From Chlorokybus atmophyticus (Eukaryota; Streptophyta; Chlorokybophyceae; Chlorokybales; Chlorokybaceae), in NCBI GenBank assembly GCA_009103225.1, contig RHPI01002069.1:1018802-1082801 (forward strand): DNA of 64,000 bases. Reading direction: 5' to 3'. The notes under the pieces are model-generated. The model saw only the letters and a list, made by a program, of their open reading frames with translations. It did no database searches and was not told the DNA's origin. Positions 1-13,084 of the stretch are shown here, in pieces (the first letter of the stretch is position 1; every line of letters begins with the position of its first letter). The position numbers were made by a program, and so were the translations under genes.

Positions 1-3000
1 GAGGATGTCACGCGGACAGCAGCAGCAAGCAACAACTGGCTGCGGCGCAGCACCACCAGCACGAATGATGGCAGCGAGTGTCCTAGCCCTGTGCATGTAC
101 GCAGCAGATACTGGTCATGTTGTATCGACATACTTGAGTGCCTTGCATTCAGCCGTCTTGCCATGTTCCGTGCAGAATGGCACCATGCCCGCATTATGGC
201 CTGGCCAGATGGCCGATGACCTCGCACGCCTCAGGCACGACCTCAGCCCCATGGTCGCCGCCGCATATGTCCTTGGTGATGAGCAGGATGGCGCTGCCAT
301 CAATGCAGTTATTACAAAACTGGAAGAGCTTCAGGTAAGCTAGTGGAATCTTTGGCCTCTCACTCAATGTGCACATGTTGAACACGACCTGTTGACCTTG
401 CTCTATATAGAGCCAGTCCAGGATGCAAGGTGCCGCCATTGCAGGAGTTTTAGAAAAGATGACCGCTCGTTTGAGGGATCAGGTACTGCGTGCTACATCC
501 TGCAGAAGGCCTACGTTTGCGATGTTTGCTAGTCTCTGATGGCAATGTGCTGGAGAACAACTTACCACATAATGTTGCGCTGGCCATGCAGGCAATGGCT
601 ACAGACGCCACCCTTACAGCTGCAGCAGCTGAGGTCAAGCGGTTGCGTGCGGAGGTCTCTCGCCATGCAGCCGCCTTTCGGGACTGCGAAGACGCACTGG
701 CCTCACGTGATGAAACAGCTCAAAGCCTTGCAGCTGAGGTCAGTTGGGTATACCCCGTCATACTAGCGTGTTGTAGGTGCCTACTAACAAGGAATGGTGG
801 GCAGCTGTGTGTAGTTAAGGCAGAGCTGGATGTAGCAAACTCGCGGATTGCAAAACTTGCCGTCGATGAGGGTGCTGCGGAGCAACTGGCGCAGATGCAG
901 CAGGCACTGCGAGAGTCAAAAGAGGGACTGGCCGCTGCTGAGGAGCAGTTGGCGCACTTGAAGGCTGACTCTGCTGACAAGGACGCCATGTTGCTGCAAG
1001 CCGTGGAGAAGGTAACAATACCAACAGATGCTTGTGCTGAGTGTCACTGCCATACGACAGAAGCAGTTGTCAGTATGGTGACTAGCAACTTGTTGGCGGT
1101 GTAGTGCACCTTCAGATGCCTACAGTTTGTTGAACGCTTCCCTGATAACTACTTGCCTGCAACCAAGCTGATGTTGATGGGAGTTGCTGGATTGGTACTG
1201 GGTGCATCAAGTTGTGATGTTCTTCAAGCGACCAGTTGTGCCAGCGTTGATAGCAACTACATGACTGCTGCAGGTTGAGACTTTGCGCGTGGACCTTGCT
1301 AATGCAGAGACGCTTGATGCTGCAAAGCTGGCAGAGATAAGATCACTGCGTGCTCAGGTGCCCCTCCTTTACCGAAAATGCTGTTGTGCTGGCCTATTCG
1401 ATGCGCTTTTGCAGCAAGAGCATGCAGTTGACAATGCCAGATTGGTGAATTCAGGTGAGAGCAAAAACGCAAGAGCTGGAGTTTTCTCAAGAAAAGGCCC
1501 GGTTACACGAGGAGGTACGTACGCTTCAACATGCTTTGCACATAAGCACTCAACACCAGTGTCAAAGTTATAGTCTGATAAGCAACATGTGTAGGTTGCT
1601 GCCAAGCTCCGTGAGGAGCTTCAGTCGCAGACCTCACAACAGCAGGAGCAAAGCGAGCGCATGGATCAGGTGGAGCAGGCCCTCTCCGAGGCGCGTTCAC
1701 GCGCTGCGGAGATGGAGAGCAATGCCTTGTCTATGGCTTCCATGCTCACAGAGTCTGGCCTCACCAGCCCCGAGAAAGCAGTAAGTATAGCAAGAACGTG
1801 GTAATGAGTAGATGCCCGCAAGGCTGCTCACTGTTACCAACCCTGACTTCAGGCAGTGAGCGAAGAGCTGGCGGAGGAACTTGCAGAAGCTCGACGCCAG
1901 CTGGCAGAGGCTCGGGCCACGAACCATGTGCAGTCTGTTCAATTGCAAACGCGAGAGTCAGAGTTGGCTGGACTGGCGGCATCCCTGTACCGTCTGCAGA
2001 CACGCATTGGGGATAACCAGGTATGTAACAACAGCACACTGCTTTCCTACACGCTGAGCTCGTACGCATGTGGTCCAATTCAATGTGTCATCAGGTTGTT
2101 TCAGCGGCATCCGTAGCCGACGCACGGGAGGAGTACCTCATGCGCGTGGTCAATGACTTACGGGCGTGCCTGAACCGAACAGAGAGCGAAATGAACTACA
2201 TTCGGGTGAGTGGACAAGATAGGATGTCTGTCTTTGAACGTTGCCCATATGCACCATGAAATGTTGTCTCTCACTCTCAGCAGTTGGCAGTGGAATGCAT
2301 ACCTCATAGTTACTTGCGTTGTACTTGCTGAAAGTGGATGAGTCTCATCACCTTCATGACGCTGCCTTCGATGCCTAACAGTCTCATGCATAGAACGACC
2401 TTCTTGCGCGGGACAAGGCGCACCGCAGCATTGCACCGCAGACCCCGCGTGGCCAAGAGCACCACCACGACGCAGTGGCAACGGTGCAGAACTGGCTTAC
2501 CAACACAGCATCACCACCAAGGGAGGTCAGGGAAGTCCCAGCAGGACCACCTGCTTGTTCCTCAGACACTGCTTCCACACAGTCTTCACCCCAGCACAAG
2601 GTTGCCATCAGAGCGGACTGCAGGAGGGTGTCGCATGACACTGCGGTTGACAGCTGCGCCGCCACCGCAACAGAAAGACGCTACAGCGAGGGAAGTGAAG
2701 ACAGTGGAAGTGAGAAGTATGCTTCGCCGTATGTGCCTGCCAAAGTGGCCCCGCGCAGGTGAGCAGGTCTGATGGCATGCACTGCAGCGCGCAAGTTTGG
2801 ATAGCATGCTGCAAAAGTCTATCACATGCAGCTGTTGACATCGAGTACCCTTTGCAGAACTCCGCTCTCTGCCCCTGCAAGGGCTAGCATCATTGATGCG
2901 TGCCCGGATGAGTCTGCATGGGCTCCTTGGGATGATGCGGATGGAGCGCGCAAGTCCGCTGGCTTAATAAACTACAAGATGCTACGAGACGACATTCTGA

Positions 3001-3023
3001 AACTCCTAGCACCTGCTTCATAG
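1..3023 (+). CDS. Coiled-coil protein, 3' part of gene (5' end outside window)
   Basis: A run of short exons, nearly all separated by phase-0 GT-AG introns, encodes a Glu/Gln/Arg/Ala-rich heptad-like protein. Visible exons include about 209-333, 592-738, 821-1011, 1274-1357, 1455-1514, 1597-1780, 1854-2020, 2096-2203, 2395-2759 and 2858-3023. Segments such as AAEVKRLRAEVSRHAA and EELAEELAEARRQLAEAR show a long coiled coil. After it comes a low-complexity Ser/Thr-rich region (about 2440-2750) and a short C-terminal motif ending DDILKLLAPAS. The stop is at 3021-3023, and a TGTAA polyadenylation signal lies at 3154-3158. I do not recognise the family. Golgin-like, centrosomal or flagellar structural proteins all look like this, so no specific role is assigned. 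Being coding is well supported; exact exon borders in the first 600 bases are less certain. Confidence 0.75.
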
Positions 3024-3153
3024 GCATAAACTGCGAGTGCATTTGCTCAGAGCATTTGCGGCATGTAGTTCACACCAGTAGACGTCATATTGATGTTGCT
3101 ACACTACAACTACGGCTTGGCATTATCAGGGACTGATATACCAGTTAGAGTTT

Positions 3154-3158
3154 TGTAA
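3154..3158 (+). terminator. Polyadenylation signal TGTAA of the coiled-coil gene
   Basis: TGTAA, the usual chlorophyte poly(A) signal, lies 131 nt after the stop at 3023. Confidence 0.5.
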
Positions 3159-3159
3159 A

Positions 3160-5334
3160 TATTCATTTCATTTCATGTTATTCTGGTCGATGGTTTTCTC
3201 AACCCCGTCTCCTTGTCCTTGTCCATCTCCTTGCTTGTGTCTCGTTTTTGAACAGTAGGCATGGTGGCAGTAAGGTATGGTGGCAGCACTAAAAGCGAAC
3301 GCTGATATGTCAATGATTATACAGGTTGTGTGGTTTGAACAGCACCCTGCCTGCATGATGGGGAACCCATATTTGGTGAACTTGCACTAACTCACGTCTG
3401 GTTTGGTGCGCTCCATACTTGCACTGGTTCGCGCATTTGGTGTGGTGCGTTCTTTGCCAACATAGGATGCGTGTGCGTATGCGCATATCAATGTGCTTAC
3501 GCGCACACGCTAACTGGTGCTTTTGCTTTGCTACTCATCTAACGGTTTTGTTGTTCTTACCATCTGCAAACAGAGCAGACTGCCAATTAATAAACACCAT
3601 ACCATTCTCTCAATGGGCGCCCGCGACCCCGCACAAGCACATACGCGTTTTCAGACCTATCCTGTTCAAGACAGCACATCGCAAGCTGTACCGTGTTTGC
3701 ACATTATATCAGAGACCCTGCATTGAGCTCGCTTGCAAGGGGACATCAGTTGTCTGCCTGTAGCGCTGCACTAAAGTCTACGCAGTCTACACATGTGCTC
3801 TGCGCAGGTTCGTGCTGCTCGGGGATGGGTCTCAATGGTGCAGGGGTGAAGGAGGCATTTGTTGTAGCCTAGGCCTCTTTTGATTAAGCCTGCTCGGGTG
3901 CTGCACGATTCATGCCTGATGACGATGCTGTAGACGCAGCCTGGCCGTGCGTGCGCTTCCGCTGCGGGTCTACTGCATGGCTGAATATAGGAGCATTTGT
4001 TCTGGCACAGCTGCTAGCCATGACGGTGTCAGCCTAGTACTCGCCTCACTTGCGTTGAGTCCTGCAGTCCTGCTTCAGATGCTGGATGACCTGCAGTTGC
4101 CTGCACTGCCTCTAACATGTACTCCTGACCGCCTTTGGCACCATCAACACGAGGTTGATGGTGGTTCAACCTGATGCAATGCAAATGCTTCCAGGCTCAG
4201 CAGCGAATAAGCGTACAGAGCTTGCACGAAAGTGGTCACTGGTGGAGGTTTCACCGCAATAGCAAGCGGAGTAATGCGCATGCGCACCTATAGCATTTCC
4301 TGCAGTTGGACACGGGACTCGGCCAGTTCCGTGCTTCCATTGTTGGGGGGCCATGTGTGCAATTGCAGCAAGAGGGTTTACTGGCCTGTTCTTTGCAAGA
4401 AGTTCGTCGATATTAAGACTGCAGATATGGTGGTCATGCAGGAGAGGGCTGTTCTGCAACAGAGCTGGATCGGGTATCTGGGTTTTTTCTGTGATGCTCT
4501 CTGAGACGGGATCGGGCTGGCGAGCGGGCTGAAGTGATGCTCCTGCATCTGGAGGAGCTTCAAGAAGGATTGGCACGTGACATTGCAACAGGGCTCTGGC
4601 ATATCATTAGGGTGCTGGTCATGGCTGATTGTGTTGGGCCGCCCCGCGCTGGGAAGAATGCGGTGCCATAGCGCGGCTCGTGTTCCTTGACAGCTTAAAC
4701 GTGTGAGACACTAGTGTGCAACATCGTCACACCAAGCTACGTACTGTCATCCCTGCCTATCACTGCACAAGCATACTCACACGCATGCCAGCGGCATGCA
4801 AGCACGCCTACACAACTACACTGCCGCAGCCGCCAGCACAGCGTCCGCTTCCGCCGTTGGCGCCGCCGTCTGGACCGGGCCCCAGCCTGGTACCGCCGCT
4901 ACGACTGCCGCCCCCCGTAAAGCAGAACGGGGCTGAAAACTGTCCGTTGCTGTGAAAAGTACGTGCTGCTGACTTTCCACTCCGGCAACCACCGAGGAGT
5001 GGGGCGTCAACACAATAGGTGATGTGCAATGACTACATATCACATGTAACGCTGCTGCATGCAACATACTTTGTCAACACAAGCGGTTGACATACCATTC
5101 ACAAATGTGCGCCAGCGTCTTACCAACTGCAATATTGCAAGGAATATACGTTGGCTGCTATTATCAACAACCATATCCATTGTTCCCCCGGCTGGCTTAA
5201 CTGGCCATACCTGGCGTTACAAGCTGTATGGACAAGGCATCCTTTGGGCGTTGAGCTGCCTGTAGCTGCTGTGCCAACCACAGGACTGCTCTACGGGTTT
5301 AACGGCGCTACCTGTTGTGAGTGTTGTACAAATG
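3160..5334. other. No confident gene; possible 3' exons of the minus-strand LRR-like gene
   Basis: No ORF here has convincing protein character. Exon-like minus-strand stretches with splice-like borders occur around 4380-4480 (ALLQNSPLLHDHHICSLNID) and may belong to the LRR-like gene whose N-terminal exons lie at 5335-6083. The stretch 3380-3770 is open on the + strand but its composition is not protein-like. The 3' end of the LRR-like gene was not located. Confidence 0.3.
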
Positions 5335-6083
5335 CGACAACCTGTAGTTGTCCAATGATGATGATGCCTGTTGAGTATCTACAGTTACAGCCACGCCGCT
5401 CAACGGAGACCAGACCGGTCATAGGGTTTGCATCCTGCACGAAACAGGCAACCTGATCAGCAATGAGTTTACCTTGTAATGTACTCAACACTGAGGTCTC
5501 AGCGTGCATGCGCACTTTTTATAATGCACAGCCCTTTCCAAACAGTCATATGTGCATCGCATTAGTGGAATGTTGAATGACTTACAGGCAAGAGCTGGTG
5601 TGAACTAAACTGCATTGCTGGCTTCGTGTACACATGGAACAACAACGTACGCTCATTGATGAGAGGAGGGAGAGGCCGGATGTTGAGCTTCTCAACAAGC
5701 AAGTGGACTTCTATATGCCCTGTAGCGAGAAACTTCTGCAGCACTGGTTCAGAGAGCTTGCCAGCAGCCAGAATGCCCTGCCAAACCATTATATGATTAA
5801 TACTGACGTATGACAGGCTCCCTGCTTTAGCTGAGCATAACAGTGTCTCTTCAATGGCGTGTACATGACGACACACCTTGAACAGGCCGAGCACAACGTC
5901 TTCAGGGTAACTGCTTAAGTCAGACACGTGATGGATGTTGTGCACCACGCATCGAAAGCTCAGCTCCCAGAGGGAAGGCGGCTCATGCTTGTGGCGCAGC
6001 CGAGCGCGGGATACTGCTCCTCCTGCTCCTGCTCGATTTTCGCGTGGACCCGACTCACCGCTCCGAGGTGAAGGTAACATCAC
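5335..6083 (-). CDS. LRR / RNI-like protein, N-terminal exons (partial model)
   Basis: Three minus-strand exons can be joined. The first runs from about 6083 to 5877 and ends LSSYPEDVVLGLFK. The second, 5777-5586, starts GILAAGKLSEPVLQKFLATG and joins in phase. The third, about 5441-5335, contains LVSVERRGCN and ends at a GTTGTC donor. The order PSLWELSFRCV..LPED..LFK followed by G+L...VL..FL.TGH resembles the N-terminal block that precedes leucine-rich repeats in RNI-like proteins of algae and plants, and the third exon fits a degenerate LRR unit. The start codon is not identified: upstream there is an acceptor (TTGCAG at about 6100), so the ATG probably lies in an exon above 6100. The 3' end is also unknown. 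Coding nature is fairly safe; the family call is an inference. Confidence 0.5.
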
Positions 6084-7020
6084 ACACTAGCAGCATGCCT
6101 GCAACACAAACAGATGTTGGCGTGATCCCGCAGCCGGGTGTGACTGCGTGGTATTGCGCTCTGGCATCTGCAAACTTTGGCTACTGGTGACCTGACTGGA
6201 ACCAAACAGCACGCTGGCAGCATCTGCTAGGGAAAGCGAGATGTATATTGCAGTGAATGCGCTGCTCTCAACATGCTGGACCGCATGCCTTCTGCATCAA
6301 CGACTGGAGTGTGTCTGACTGGCCAATATGGCATGGCAGCCCCATGTTGCATTAGCGGTGGGGGAGGGGGCCTTGCTTACAAGCTGCTAAGCAACAAGGC
6401 ACAAAGGCTCGCACCAGCCCGCATGATAACAACACCCTACTCACATGTACTAAACGTAGCTGTAATATGTTTGCAGCTCGTAAACCAGCTCCTGTGCATG
6501 GCAACCCTGAGCTAGCCAAGCTTATGTCACCTGTCGCTGAGAATGTCCAACAGCAAGGAGAAGATTCCCAAGAATTTGCTGCTGTTTAGTGTATTGACCA
6601 ATACTATACCTGTCTTAACTTAGCTGGGCTATATATATTGCTTTTATCATTGGGTGATAATGAAAAAGGGCATGTCTGTGACTGGCCAAACAGCGATTAC
6701 CGTTGTCTCGCAGTACAACCATACTCAACTCGCATGAACATAAGCCATAAGTGACGTGAAACAAACGTGTTGAGCAATTGTCGCCCCCCACGTTGCAAGC
6801 AGCGCACACGCAATCTTGCACAGAGGTAGCAACAGCACTGAGGCTCACAGCTCTCGGAAACACAACAAAGCTGAAGTTGACCCCACCTGAAGCCGGCCGT
6901 GGGGCAGGCAGACTGTCACCAGCAAGTATTAGCAGCAACAGGCCACATAGCCTCACACCCGCAGCATCATGCGCTGCTATGCAACCGCTGCCTATACCTC
7001 CTCAACCGCCGCCCCCGCTC

Positions 7021-7082
7021 CCGCCGCCGCCGCCGCCGCCGCCGCGGACCAGGACCAGGACCAGGACCAGGACCAGGACCAC
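7021..7082 (+). repeat. (CCG)n tract followed by a (GGACCA)n hexanucleotide repeat
   Basis: A CCG run at about 7021-7045 is followed by five near-perfect GGACCA units. If translated from the upstream ATG at 6969 it would read poly-Ala then Asp-Gln repeats. It lies just before the preferred start of the DnaJ gene, so it is probably 5' UTR. Confidence 0.7.
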
Positions 7083-7151
7083 AGCAACCTCGAGCTGGTT
7101 GTGGGCGCAGGGGGCGTAGGCGGCGGTGTGGGCGCAGACCGGAGCGGCCGT

Positions 7152-10100
7152 ATGGCTGGTGGCGACACTCCAGGCTGGCACCTGCAGAGGCTGGTGACCG
7201 TCTGCCTCCTGGTTGTGCTGCTGCTGGGCGCTGCCGCCTCCGCTGCGAACAGCAAGGATCCCTACAGAGGTGCTTGCTGCCGCTGCTGTGGCATTGTTGC
7301 TTGTTGTTCAGCGCAGCTCCGTCAGATCTCCAAAGCTCACGCGTATGCAACAGGGTTGGTAGCAAGTCTCATCTCACGTCGTTGTTTTTCAAAGAGTGCA
7401 TGCAGTAGTAGTTCAGCGTGCGTGTGATTCACTGAAGACGCGACACTACAGCACGTCAAGAGGCTGTACAACCCTCGCAACTACACGCATTCTAGTCTTG
7501 TGATGGTTAGCAGCACAGCTGTTGCTCTCTCTTGCAGACACAGCGACATGCAGAGAAGCAGTGCCAGCGACTACATGTCAACAAGTGCACCCCACCCCTC
7601 CATTATCACGGCTTCGCTGTGCAGTCTCTCACATTTTTGCATTCCTCTGGTGTATTGTATACTGCATTCCGTATTGATGTTAATGGTCAACTACGAGCAG
7701 TGCTGCTCGATATCAAGCCTTCTGCAGTTTGTTGGAACGATTGACGGTGTGCAACTTATTATACAAATGGCCGCTTAACACAATACGTACATGCTGCAGT
7801 GTTGGGAGTGGACCGCGCAGCCAATGCGGATGAGATCAAGAGGGCATACAAGAAGCTCGCACTGAAATGGTGAGCTGATTGCCCCGCGTCAGTGAAGGAG
7901 TCGTTGTGATCTGTCTACAGTGTTGTGCTTAGCCTTCTTGTAGTTGAATGACATTTTACCCAGGCATCCTGACAAGAACCCAACAGAGGCAGCGAAAGCA
8001 AAGTTTGTGGAGGTGCGGTCAGCAGATGTGCATGCTTGATGGTGGTTGCAGAACATGAATCGTGAATGACGCAATGGACTCACTCGTTGCCAACGTCCTG
8101 CAGCTTCAGCATGCTTATGAGGTGCTTTCGGATGACGAGAAGCGCCGGCAGTACGACGTGTTTGGCAACATGGTAAGCTGCGCATGTGTACCGCATGACC
8201 GCATTGTTGAGCGTGTTGTCGGGACATTTTTTGTTCGCATGCAGGATGGCCCCCGGCAAGACCATTTCCAGCATCATAACTACCCCGGTGGTGGTTTTAG
8301 GCAGCCATTTGCCGACTTTGGGTTCACGTGGCCTCCCCAACCAGGTGTGCTGAGTGCTTTATCATCCATGTTCTTGACGGGCTGCAAGTGCGTGCTGTCA
8401 AAATGGCAACTTGAGACGTGCCAACATGCAGATCCGATTCCGAGCGCAACCGTTTCGTTGCATCTGGGGAACTTTGAAGACATGGTGTTGAGAGGCAATG
8501 CTCCGTGGCTAGTGCAGGTTTGTGTTAAGCACCGTTGACAGTATGTGCTAATTACTTGTTCCACTCCAGTTTGGAACCAGCGTGTGCCTTCCACAATGGT
8601 CATGTGATGTGATGTACTGTGTGTGCGTATGCTCCAGCGTCGCATACACATGTGGACTTGTGCTGATCCGCAGGTTTATGCAGACAGCAGTTCTGAATGC
8701 GTGCGTCTGGCGGCTCAATGGGAGGAAGCGGGTGAGTTGATTGACAACACAATCACAGGCATATGTTTGTTACAATGGCTCGGTGTCAATCGAGTCACAG
8801 AGTGCGCAACATGTCACATTGCTCGATCCAGCATGGGGGCACCTAATAGAGTGAATGTGTTGTGTCGCAGCACGGCACCTCCAAGGCATAGTGCGGGCCG
8901 GACGGGTCAACTTCATCAGCCAGAAGCGGCTTGCGGCAGCACTTGCAGAGACCACGTGGACATCCCCCACACCTGTTTACAGCAGAGGTATCGCATATCT
9001 CTGCCTTCATGCCACAACTTTCTCCAAGCTCAACAGCATTGCTGCTCCCCTTCTGCAGGCTTGCCGGCAGTTTTAGGCTTCCCCGCAGGCTGTCAGCAGC
9101 TCTCCTGTCTCGTAAGGTCTGAACTAAGCAGCACGCTGCAAGCATGCACGCATGCACGCATGCACACATGGCCAAGATGTTGCATCAAGGCAACCATCCT
9201 GGCGTCACCTCAAGAGAACATTTGCTTTTTGCCTCACTTGTGATGCGGTGTGTGCAACCTTACAGGTTTGCTAGCGCCAACTCAGCTGAAGCCTGGGTGC
9301 AATTCGCATTGGATGAAGTGGCGCGGCTGCCAGACATCCAACAGCTGTCAACCGCCGCTGATGTGGTATCTGTCTACTCTTCAACCGCTGTTCCTCCGTT
9401 TATGTCCGGTTGCTAAATCGCAGAATGGTTGGTTGCAGGATGAGTGGCTGCGCAGCGCACCCCACAAAGTGCACACGCTTGTGTTGGGATCAAGAAGCAA
9501 AGCGGCTTCCCCGCTGCTGCGGCAATCTGCCGTGAAGTTTGCCAACTTTCACCAGTTTGCTCGCGCCGTGTTCGACACCAGCAACAGTCACATTTGGCGC
9601 ACGAGGTGCGTCCTGCACTTATGTCCTCGGCACCAGCTGCTTTTGCGCTTGTCCAGAGTGACATGTTGGTCGGCAGGTTTGGCGTGCAGCGAGCACCCGC
9701 TGTAGTCATTGTCAAGGAGACTGATGAGCCTGCAGTGATCCACTATGGTAGGAGGCTGGCTTGTTGTTGTCATCTGTATTTGCATTGCTTACATATGATG
9801 CGAGAGATCATCAACCTCTGTCTGGCTTGCGCCTGGCAGGTGCTTCGTCTGCTACTACGCTGAATGACTTATTGCAAAGCAATCGCTTCCATGGCAAGCT
9901 GATGCCACGAGTTTCCTTCCATCAGCACTTATGCATGATGCATACTGTTACAGAGATTTAGTTGTCTTTTGCACATGCAGTGCTGCCGCAGCTGCACGCG
10001 ATGTCGGCTTCCCATCTGGACTGCGACCCGACGCGCAGCAAAGCACGTGACGAAAGGCTTTGCATAGTTGCGATTGGTGCGCCTTCCTCAAACATGGAGG

Positions 10101-12164
10101 TTGCTAAGCAGGTGAGTAGCAACCAGTCATCAGACAGCATCAGCTGTACTGCTCAAGTGTTCATGTACATGCGTCTCATCGCTTTCGTGTGCTGTGTTGG
10201 CATTGATGTCAATCAATGCCACCATGAATGCCACTACAAGTTGCGCTAAGGATGCGCCGAAGGGAAATTGAAACACAGGTATTAAGACAAGTCAAGCACT
10301 ACTTGATGGATTCCAAGAGCGTGTCGTACCACCGCGCCGCACAGCACATGGAGGATGACAGGCTGGTGCTAGCCTGGGCTAATGCTGCAACTCAGCAGGT
10401 ACTGCCCAGCTTGTATGTACATCGTGCAACGTCGTCATTGTTACTGATTGTTCGTTTGACAGAGGTTCTGCAAATTTCACTTCAACGCGTCCGCACAACA
10501 GCAAGTATGCCATGCCACAAGTTCCGACGCTAGGCCGCAGCTACTTGCGTACCGCAGCTCTCGTGACTACAGATACACCGTCTTCAATGGTTATCAAGAC
10601 ACTCGGAGTGTAAGTTGCATGCCGTACAGACCACACTCGAGCAAATTTGCAATGCGTGTCTCAAGACCAATGGTTCATTCTTTTAACACTACTCAGCGAA
10701 CACTACTCAACACTCAGGTTTCGCAATGGATTGACGACTTGCTTGGCGCCAAGCACAGCAGTCAGGTATGTGTAAACTGGCATCACAATCATGCACAAGG
10801 CCACCCATGGCACATTGTAGTGTCTGTCTGCTGTGTGCAGTGGACAGTTCCAGGCAAGCCGCCTCCCAGTTTTCAGCTGGAAGACCAGCCCAGTTGGTTG
10901 CGAATGTTGTTGGTGGGATTCAAGGCTGCCATTCGATTGGCGATGCGCAAGAGCGATGCGTGGAGCACGGCGTTGGGCATCACAAACACGCTCTTTCCGC
11001 TTCTCAGCTTCGCGCTCGCTGTCGCTGTACCCTTGTTGGTGACAGCGATGGCTTCACGAGCTACTAGGCAGGCATGTTTTAGAGGCAACGTGGAGTGCCT
11101 TGGAACAGAACTGTCCTGTTGTGTTGTGATGCCTAAAGCACCGTTTACAACTATTGTTTGTCTCACTCAGGCGCAGGCCAGGCGTGTGGGACGCAGACCT
11201 CTGAACAACTCTAGTGCCCCATCCGCAGCATCTACAGCAGCTTCGAGACAATCCGTACCCACGCCAAGGCAGCCGGCAGCGGATGTTGTCACACTTACAA
11301 GGGAGACTGCTGGCTTGCTGCCGGCCAGTGGCGTCTACATTGTTATGCTGTTGCTGCCAGGACCAAGGTTGGTTTTTGTTGTTGCACTGGCACCATCTGC
11401 TGCGCATCTGCATCTGAACGTGACTTGCTTGCTTGGCAGTGACAGTGCGCAAAGCATGAAGTACAACAGATCTGAGTTATCCTCTGTGAAGGCATTGTTA
11501 AAGGTACTACTGGTGGTGATTGGTAATTCGGGTTGCTTTACAAACTTAAGCTTCAAATGTTATGCAGGTGGCAGCCGTGTTTGCAAGGGAGAAAAGACTG
11601 CGTTTTGCAACAGTAAGTCTCAGGTCGCTATGCCCTGCATAGCAATAACAGTCTGGTTAATGCAAGTCCGATGACAGACGTGCTTTGCAGTTACGCTCTG
11701 TACAACACCAACACTGGCAGCAGTTTGCACGGGAGCAAGTGGAGGCTGCTGCTTGCTCTTGCCCGGTATGTTGTGGTTGTGTTTACTGCTTGCTCTTGCA
11801 TTCTGAGTCCAGGTTACACCTTACTCTGCTGCTGGCATTGGCACGTTGCGCCTATGACAACTGTCACTCTGGTCAACTTTGTCACTTGTGCTTGTATCCT
11901 TTACCGCATAATGTTTGGTGAAGTGTTAACAGGACGCAGCACTCAGCTGTGCGCTGTGATTGAAAACTGCTGTTTGCACCATACATTCTTAAATAACGGT
12001 AGAGTCCGTGGCAGCTTGTGGTGTGGCACCCATCAAGGAAAAAGTTGAAGCGGCTGGTGGGGCTGGATGTTGATGATGTCGCCAGAGTGCGGTTGCAACT
12101 AGAGCAATTGCTGGATGGTATTGCTACTTGGGAGCTAGGGACTTGGCATGACCTGTCAGTTTGA
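7152..12164 (+). CDS. ER-type DnaJ protein with thioredoxin-like domain (DNAJC16/ERdj8-like)
   Basis: The start at 7152 gives a signal peptide or anchor (LVTVCLLVVLLLGAAASA) directly before a J domain starting DPYRVLGVDRAANADEIKRA, with the HPD motif (WHPDKNP) and ending YEVLSDDEKRRQYDVFG. Early exons are 7152-7269, 7800-7869, 7964-8012, 8104-8172, 8245-8344, 8432-8517 and 8674-8731, all in phase. A Gly/Pro/Phe linker leads to a thioredoxin-like fold (PWLVQVYADSSSECVRLA). The Cys-X-X-Cys redox pair is absent: the position reads SSSEC. Later exons carry DEWLRSAPHKVHTLVLGS and a C-terminal membrane segment (FPLLSFALAVAVPLLVTAMA, about 10997-11056). This order (signal, J domain, degenerate Trx, late TM) matches DNAJC16. 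The J domain would recruit luminal Hsp70/BiP. The upstream ATG at 6969 is an alternative start. The last exon reads WHPSRKKLKRLVGL and stops at 12164; alternative splicing could extend the C-terminus to about 12570 or 12743, where open exon-like sequence occurs. Confidence 0.8.
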
Positions 12165-13084
12165 AGTGGTCACTTTGTGTTGTGGTTGGGCTTCACATCC
12201 TGTACGTCGTAGCCACTTTGCAGAACTGCATGCGCGTTGGGCACAATTAAACAAGGTTATACACATCGCCCCCCCCACCCCCCACCCCCCGCGCGCGGCG
12301 CTAGCACGCCAAGGTCGTGGAGAGCACACACGCACACCCACTGTGCTCTTTTCACTGCACACGTGATAAGTATGGTTACCACGTGTATCACTTCACTCAA
12401 ATCACTCAGCTGCTGCTGCTGTCTCTCCACAGTCAAACCGCCGCATCCACTTACTCGGTAACTTGACTGCCAGCTTGGCTCGCAGCCGACATTGGTGGAA
12501 CAATGCACCAGTGCAGATGTTGTCAAGTAAGCAAAAGTTTGTTGAAGAGTTTAACATTGCCATTTCTTAATATGGACTCACACCCCTGCATTGCAGAGTG
12601 ACATCCAAGTTCCATGCCAAGCCAAGCTGAGATCAGCAGTGCAGCTGTTGGGCCCACAGTATGCAGCCCTGTTGCTGCATGATTGCGGAGATGAGGCACG
12701 TCTGTATGACAACCACGCAATGACAATTATTTTGTCACCTTAATGGGTGTCCAGTGGCAACTCAGTTCAACATAGCAGAACCAAAACCAGCCAAGAAGCC
12801 AGCTATGCACGATGCCTCGTAGTCTAGGCTGCACACCACCGCTAATTACAACAGCTGAATGCAATGTTCAGCTAAAATAGTACAAATCTGCTGTACACAT
12901 ATACACTAGCAACACGGACAGACACTACTTGACGCCAATGGGGCAGGGGCTGCCTCCAAACTACACTACAATCACTTGTCTAGAAACTATCAATGGGATG
13001 TCGAAGCCAATTGAATGGCACTGCAGCAGACCAATCCTGCAGTGTGCGAGCTAGCACCCTGCATCATACAGGATGTGAAGTGCT
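12165..13084. other. Convergent 3' region between the DnaJ and Aha1 genes
   Basis: Open stretches 12434-12570 and 12597-12743 (+) look exon-like (LARSRHWWNNAP, LLGPQYAALLLHD) and may be a further C-terminal part of the DnaJ gene. A C-rich tract lies at 12269-12290. TTACA at about 12846 is a TGTAA signal on the minus strand, 240 nt after the Aha1-gene stop. Nothing else is recognised. Confidence 0.35.

Noticed and set aside
3419-3763. 114-aa + strand ORF
   Set aside because: Cys/His/Arg-rich with no motif or splice partners; looks like chance open frame in non-coding DNA.
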